A stretch of DNA of 64,000 nucleotides from Hyphomicrobiales bacterium (GTDB lineage Bacteria; Pseudomonadota; Alphaproteobacteria; Rhizobiales; Beijerinckiaceae). Under the pieces are notes generated by a model, which made no database searches, had not been told where the DNA came from, and worked only from the letters and a program-made list of their open reading frames with translations. A program made the position numbers and the translations under genes. Location of the stretch: positions 1-64,000 of the forward strand of contig JAIXSR010000127.1 of NCBI GenBank assembly GCA_027484605.1, read 5' to 3'. Shown here piece by piece: positions 58,546 through 64,000 of the stretch; position 1 is the stretch's first letter; each line of letters opens with the position of its first letter.

Positions 58546-59349
58546 ATGAATACTGCGCTTGCGCTCAAGGCCGCCCTGCTGGGCTTCATCGAGGGGCTGA
58601 CCGAGTTCCTTCCCGTCTCCTCGACAGGCCATCTGATCCTGTTCGGGCATTATCTGAATTTCCATTCGCCCGGTCACAGTTTCGAGGTGCTGATCCAGCT
58701 CGGGGCGATCCTCGCCATTCTCTCGGTCTATTCGATGAAGCTGCTGGCCCTGGCCAGGGGCGCCCTGACGGATCGCCGGTCGCAGATGTTCATCCTCGCC
58801 ATCCTTGTCGCCTTCCTGCCGGCGATGGTGATCGGGTATTTCGCGCGCGATTTCATCAAGGGTGTCCTGTTCAACCCATTGGTCGTCTGCATCAGCCTCA
58901 TCGTCGGCGGGCTCATCCTGCTGGTGGTCGACGAGACGCGGTTCGAGCGGAAGGTCGAGGATGTGATGGACATCTCCCTGCCCATGGCCCTGAAGATCGG
59001 CGCCTTCCAGTGCCTTGCCATGATTCCCGGCGTCTCGCGGTCCGGCGCGACGATTGTCGGCGCGATGATGATGGGGGCGGAGAAGCGGGTTGCGGCGGAA
59101 TTCTCGTTCTTCCTCGCAATGCCGACCATGGCCGGTGCCTTCGCCTTCGACCTCCTGAAAAGCTACAAGACGCTGGCTTTCGACGATGTGATGGCGGTGG
59201 TGATCGGCTTCGTCTTCGCCTTTCTCACGGGGCTGATCGTGGTGCGCGGCTTCCTGGGCTTCGTCTCGAAGCACGGTTTCACGCCCTTCGCCTGGTGGCG
59301 GATCATCGTCGGCTGTTTCGGGCTGGCGGCCTGGTTCATCTATCGCTGA
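58546..59349 (+). CDS. uppP: Undecaprenyl-diphosphatase UppP (BacA)
   Basis: 267 residues with about eight membrane segments and both conserved motifs: [17 protein letters not shown] (~16-32, catalytic Glu/Ser) and the second [17 protein letters not shown] (Arg/Ser) near 160. It dephosphorylates undecaprenyl pyrophosphate on the periplasmic side, recycling the lipid carrier for peptidoglycan and polysaccharide. It is divergent from the GST gene and converges on nth with 3 bp between stops. Confidence 0.97.
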   Translation: MNTALALKAALLGFIEGLTEFLPVSSTGHLILFGHYLNFHSPGHSFEVLIQLGAILAILSVYSMKLLALARGALTDRRSQMFILAILVAFLPAMVIGYFARDFIKGVLFNPLVVCISLIVGGLILLVVDETRFERKVEDVMDISLPMALKIGAFQCLAMIPGVSRSGATIVGAMMMGAEKRVAAEFSFFLAMPTMAGAFAFDLLKSYKTLAFDDVMAVVIGFVFAFLTGLIVVRGFLGFVSKHGFTPFAWWRIIVGCFGLAAWFIYR

Positions 59350-59352
59350 GCA

Positions 59353-60090
59353 TCAGGCAGCCTGGCTGCGGGGCGCCGGCGTTCTGGGCGCGGGCGTTTT
59401 GGGTTCATGGCGGCAGAGATCGGCCAGCGGGCAATGCCAGCATTCCGGCTTGCGCGCCTTGCACAGATAGCGGCCGTGCAGGATCAGCCAGTGATGGGCA
59501 TGAAGGCGGTAGGGCTCGGGGATGAGCCGGTCGAGGCCGGCCTCCACGGCTTCCGGCGTCTTGCCAGGCGCGATGGGCAGCAGGTTCGAAACGCGGAAGA
59601 CATGGGTATCCACCGCGAAAGTCGCCTCGCCGAACGCCATGTTGAGCACGACATTCGCCGTCTTCCGGCCCACGCCCGGCAGGGTGACCAGCGCCTCGCG
59701 ATCCGCAGGAACCTCACCGCCATAGCGGTCGATCAGGGCCTGGCTCAGCAGGATGACGTTCTTCGCCTTGTTCCGGAACAGGCCGATCGTCTTGATCAAT
59801 TCGCGCACGCGATCCTCTCCGAGCGCCAACATCTTGCGTGGGCTGTCCGCTTCCGCAAAAAGTTTGTGCGTGGCCTTGTTGACGCCGGCATCGGTCGCCT
59901 GCGCCGAGAGCACCACTGCGACCAGCAGGGTGAAGGCGTTGCTGTGTTCGAGTTCGCCCTTCGGCTCCGGTTCGATGGCATGGAGCCGGCGGAACATCTC
60001 GGCGATCTCGGCGACGGGCCGGTCCTTCGGGCGGGCCGGCTTGCGCTTCCGGGGCGCTGCGGATGCGGGCTTTTGTCTCACGGCGGTCAT
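59353..60090 (-). CDS. nth: Endonuclease III
   Basis: 245 residues. The helix-hairpin-helix LPGVGRKTANVVLN, with catalytic Lys, the Asp of AVDTHVFRVSNLL (~165-178) and the C-terminal [4Fe-4S] cluster CKARKPECWHCPLADLC are all present. It is a bifunctional glycosylase/AP-lyase for oxidised pyrimidines. The N-terminal ~25 residues are Lys/Arg/Pro-rich and the C-terminal tail is a PAPRTP-type low-complexity stretch. It is divergent from the DUF2244 gene. Confidence 0.96.
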   Translation of the reverse strand: MTAVRQKPASAAPRKRKPARPKDRPVAEIAEMFRRLHAIEPEPKGELEHSNAFTLLVAVVLSAQATDAGVNKATHKLFAEADSPRKMLALGEDRVRELIKTIGLFRNKAKNVILLSQALIDRYGGEVPADREALVTLPGVGRKTANVVLNMAFGEATFAVDTHVFRVSNLLPIAPGKTPEAVEAGLDRLIPEPYRLHAHHWLILHGRYLCKARKPECWHCPLADLCRHEPKTPAPRTPAPRSQAA

Positions 60091-60154
60091 GACGGGTTGA
60101 TTTTCCTCGCGCTTCGCCCTGCATTACTAGGGCATGGCAGGAGGCTAGCCTAGC

Positions 60155-60661
60155 GTGTCCGCAGCGCCCGACGACCCGATTTCCCCGCTGGAGGCGCCGC
60201 TCTTCGAGGCGACGCTGCATCCGCACCGCTCGCTGAGCCGGAACGGGCTCGCCTGGGTGATGGGCTTTGTCGGCGTGGTCGGGCTGGCCGTCTCGGTGCC
60301 CTTCCTGATGCTGGGCGCCTGGCCTATTGCCGGATTCATGGGCCTCGACGTGGCCCTGATCTACGCGGCCTTCCGATATCACAACGCGACAGCGCGAGCC
60401 TACGAGCAGATCGTCCTGTCGCAGATCGAGCTCTTGTTCCGGTCGGTGAGCTGGCGCGGCGTGGTCCGCGAGGTGCGGTTCAACCCGCTCTGGACCCGGC
60501 TCGAGAAAAAGGAGCATCCGGAATTCGGGATCGAGCGGCTTTCTCTCGTGCAAGGCCGGGCCCGCGTCGAGATTGCCAGCATGCTCGGACCCGACGAGCG
60601 GGCGGAATTCGCCGCCGATTTCCAGGAAGCCCTCGCCCGGTCCCGCCGCTGGTCGGCATGA
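60155..60661 (+). CDS. DUF2244 family membrane protein
   Basis: 168 residues starting at GTG 60155. Two adjacent hydrophobic segments (GLAWVMGFVGVVGLAVSVPFLML, IAGFMGLDVALIYAAF) follow an amphipathic N-terminus, and the cytosolic C-terminal domain contains the DUF2244 pattern (YEQIVLSQIELLFRSVSWRGVVREVRFNPLWTRLE). Function is unknown. The order nth-DUF2244-ada is recurrent in alphaproteobacteria, which hints at a shared stress response but proves nothing. Confidence 0.85.
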   Translation: MSAAPDDPISPLEAPLFEATLHPHRSLSRNGLAWVMGFVGVVGLAVSVPFLMLGAWPIAGFMGLDVALIYAAFRYHNATARAYEQIVLSQIELLFRSVSWRGVVREVRFNPLWTRLEKKEHPEFGIERLSLVQGRARVEIASMLGPDERAEFAADFQEALARSRRWSA

Positions 60662-60717
60662 AATCGGGTGGTGGCCGGAGCGATCCGCGCCTAGATTGAG
60701 GGGCATGGAGGTTCGCC

Positions 60718-61599
60718 ATGCTTGATCGCCTTGCCGGTTTGCCTGATTCCCAGGCCGCGACAGATTATGCGCTGGTGCGCACGGCCCTGCGCTTCATCAC
60801 CGAGGAGAGCCGGCACCAGCCGGGCATCGAGGCGATTGCCGCAGCCACGGGCCTGTCCTCCGGCGACCTGACCGCCCTGTTCCGCCGCTGGTGCGGGCTG
60901 ACACCCAAGGCGTTCCTGCAGGCGGTGACGCTCAATCATGCCAAGCGCCTGCTCGACGGCGGCATGCCGCTGCTCGATTGCGCCTTCGAGGTCGGCATGT
61001 CGGGCCCGTCGCGGCTGCATGACCTGTTCGTCACCCATGAGGCCATGTCCCCCGGCGAATACAAGAATGGCGGGGCCGGCCTCAGCATCACCTATGATTT
61101 CGTGCCCTCGCCCTTCGGCATTGCACTGCCCATGGTCAATGACCGGGGCCTGTGCGGGCTGGCCTTCTGCGACGAGGGCGGCGAGACGGCGGCCTTCGAG
61201 GACATGCGCCGGCGCTGGCCGAATGCGGCCTATGAGCGGAACCCGGCCGGGATCGCACCGATCGCGCATCGGATCTTCGCGCAGGATGCCTGGCAGCCGG
61301 ACCAGCCGCTGAACGTCTTCCTGATCGGTACGGATTTCGAGATCCGCGTCTGGCAGACCCTGCTGCGCATCCCGATGGGCCGGGCGACGACCTATTCCTC
61401 GATCGCGGCGGAGCTGGACAATCCGAAGGCGGCGCGTGCCGTCGGAGCGGCCGTAGGGCGGAACCCGATCTCCTTCGTCGTGCCCTGCCATCGCGTCTTG
61501 GGGAAATCCGGGGCGCTGACCGGCTACCATTGGGGGCTGACGCGCAAGCGGGCGATGCTCGGCTGGGAAGCGGCGCAGGCCATCCGCCAGGACGGCTGA
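60718..61599 (+). CDS. ada: Ada-type methylated-DNA-cysteine S-methyltransferase with AraC-like HTH
   Basis: 293 residues. An AraC-type HTH (ATGLSSGDLTALFRRWCGLTPKAFLQ and LLDCAFEVGMSGPSRLHDLFVT, ~35-115) is joined to an O6-alkylguanine methyltransferase domain whose acceptor Cys lies in VVPCHRVLGKSGALTGYHWG. The N-terminal Cys4 zinc domain of E. coli Ada, which removes phosphotriesters and triggers its activator role, is missing. It probably repairs O6-methylguanine and regulates itself by another signal. Confidence 0.93.
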   Translation: MLDRLAGLPDSQAATDYALVRTALRFITEESRHQPGIEAIAAATGLSSGDLTALFRRWCGLTPKAFLQAVTLNHAKRLLDGGMPLLDCAFEVGMSGPSRLHDLFVTHEAMSPGEYKNGGAGLSITYDFVPSPFGIALPMVNDRGLCGLAFCDEGGETAAFEDMRRRWPNAAYERNPAGIAPIAHRIFAQDAWQPDQPLNVFLIGTDFEIRVWQTLLRIPMGRATTYSSIAAELDNPKAARAVGAAVGRNPISFVVPCHRVLGKSGALTGYHWGLTRKRAMLGWEAAQAIRQDG

Positions 61600-61646
61600 A
61601 CCCCGGCGGCATTTGTCAGGCCCGCCGGCGCATGCCACAAGGCGGT

Positions 61647-62282
61647 ATGATCCTCGATATCCTGACCCTCATCGGCTGGATCGGCGTCGTCGTCTTCGCG
61701 ATTTCGGGGGCGCTTGTCGCCTCGCGCAAGGAGATGGACATCGTCGCCTTCGTCTTTTTCGGCACCGTGACCGGAATCGGCGGCGGGACGGTCCGCGATC
61801 TCGTGCTCGGGGCCGTGCCGGTCTTCTGGGTGAAGGAACCGGCTTATCTTCTCGTCTGCGCCATCGCCTCGGCGGCAACGTTCTTCCTCGCCCATCTGCC
61901 CGAATCGCGATTGCGCCTGCTGCTCTGGCTCGATGCGGCGGGCATGGCCGTGTTCTGCGTGCTCGGGGCCGAGGCGGCGCTGGGGCATGGCTTCCTCGTG
62001 GCCGTGACCTGCGGGGTGATGACAGCCGTGGTCGGCGGCTTCATCCGCGACATGATGGGGGCGGAAAGCCCGGTCATCATGCGCGGGGAGATCTATGCGA
62101 CGGCGGCCTTCCTGGGCGCGGCCGGCTATCTGATCGGGCTGGAATTCCTGCCGCGGGACTATGCGATCCTGTTCGGCGTGGCGCTTGCCTTCATCCTTCG
62201 GGGCCTCGCCATCCGGTTCCGCTGGCGCCTGCCGGTCTATCGGCGCCGGCCGGGCCGGAGCCCGGAAGAAATCGGATTGTGA
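61647..62282 (+). CDS. Trimeric intracellular cation channel (TRIC/YadS, UPF0126) family protein
   Basis: 211 residues from ATG 61647 (ATG 61632 adds five residues and is possible). Seven hydrophobic segments fall in two similar halves, each with a conserved glycine-rich stretch (FFGTVTGIGGGTVRDLVLG; GVMTAVVGGFIRDMMG). Prokaryotic homologues are homotrimeric cation channels. Ion selectivity and role are unknown. Confidence 0.85.
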   Translation: MILDILTLIGWIGVVVFAISGALVASRKEMDIVAFVFFGTVTGIGGGTVRDLVLGAVPVFWVKEPAYLLVCAIASAATFFLAHLPESRLRLLLWLDAAGMAVFCVLGAEAALGHGFLVAVTCGVMTAVVGGFIRDMMGAESPVIMRGEIYATAAFLGAAGYLIGLEFLPRDYAILFGVALAFILRGLAIRFRWRLPVYRRRPGRSPEEIGL

Positions 62283-62301
62283 CATTTTGGCGTCACTTGC
62301 C

Positions 62302-62332
62302 CTTGTGGGCGCCAAGCCCCGTTCCTATATCG
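62302..62332 (+). promoter_or_regulatory. RpoH-type (heat-shock sigma) promoter of dnaK
   Basis: CTTG (62302-62305), an 18-bp spacer and CCTATATCG (62324-62332) fit the alphaproteobacterial RpoH consensus CTTG-N17/18-CYTATNTNN. It lies 124 bp before the dnaK ATG. Confidence 0.65.
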
Positions 62333-62455
62333 CTCGGTGAGGCCGCGGGCGGGCAGGCAAACCGCTCCAGTCACGAAACGTTAACCGCAATTGGCAAGGT
62401 TCGCGCATCGCTCCGGGATGCGATGGATGGAATGCTCGCTTGAGAGGGGCTCGTC

Positions 62456-64000
<1,545 letters not shown>

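Overview
The window is a 64-kb piece of a GC-rich alphaproteobacterial chromosome, carrying the replication-initiation neighbourhood. The evidence is the order ubiB-ubiE-mutM-enoyl-CoA hydratase-rpsT-dnaA-dnaN-recF-gyrB, the divergent maeB/mutS pair, a Tad/Cpa pilus locus, an ornithine-lipid N-acyltransferase, a membrane-bound ferritin (MbfA) behind an Irr-type box, and an RpoH-type promoter of alphaproteobacterial form before dnaK. MbfA/Irr and the Pho-box/OlsB pairing fit Hyphomicrobiales (Rhizobiales) best, but I do not assign a genus. No insertion sequence, prophage, CRISPR array or plasmid-like segment was seen.

Region 1 (1-9567) is accessory metabolism. The end of a Gfo/Idh/MocA oxidoreductase faces an eight-gene minus-strand operon: two permeases, an ATPase, a DegT-type aminotransferase, a periplasmic binding protein, a histidinol-dehydrogenase-like enzyme, an SDR and a zinc-type medium-chain dehydrogenase. 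A divergent LacI-family regulator lies next to it, with three evenly spaced operator-like palindromes in the shared promoter region. The three dehydrogenases resemble the HpsN/HpsO/HpsP trio for 2,3-dihydroxypropane-1-sulfonate, here tied to a taurine/sulfonate-type importer and an aminotransferase. This is the best candidate for an undescribed system in the window.

Region 2 (9627-26289) is core: tRNA-Arg(CCG), cysK, dut-coaBC, ubiB-ubiE, mutM, an enoyl-CoA hydratase, a TSUP transporter, rpsT, then dnaA, dnaN, recF, a DUF817 membrane protein and gyrB. The 0.7-kb gap before dnaA is AT-richer and has many GANTC sites. A 19-nt alternating purine-pyrimidine run precedes gyrB.

Region 3 (26306-36363) holds arfB and a Tad pilus assembly locus (cpaA, cpaB, cpaC, cpaD, cpaE, cpaF, tadB, tadC, and tadD on the opposite strand). 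No pilin or TadE/F/G gene lies beside it.

Region 4 (36515-64000) is housekeeping with scattered regulators: an M17 aminopeptidase, a MarR-like protein and an NlpC/P60 hydrolase; a DUF1194 protein; hrpB; ugd; maeB; mutS; mbfA; a comM/YifB ATPase; a hybrid histidine kinase; an olsB-like gene with a Pho-box-like repeat; an SDR, queG and a GST; uppP; nth, a DUF2244 protein and an ada-type gene; a TRIC-family channel; and dnaK, which runs off the window end.
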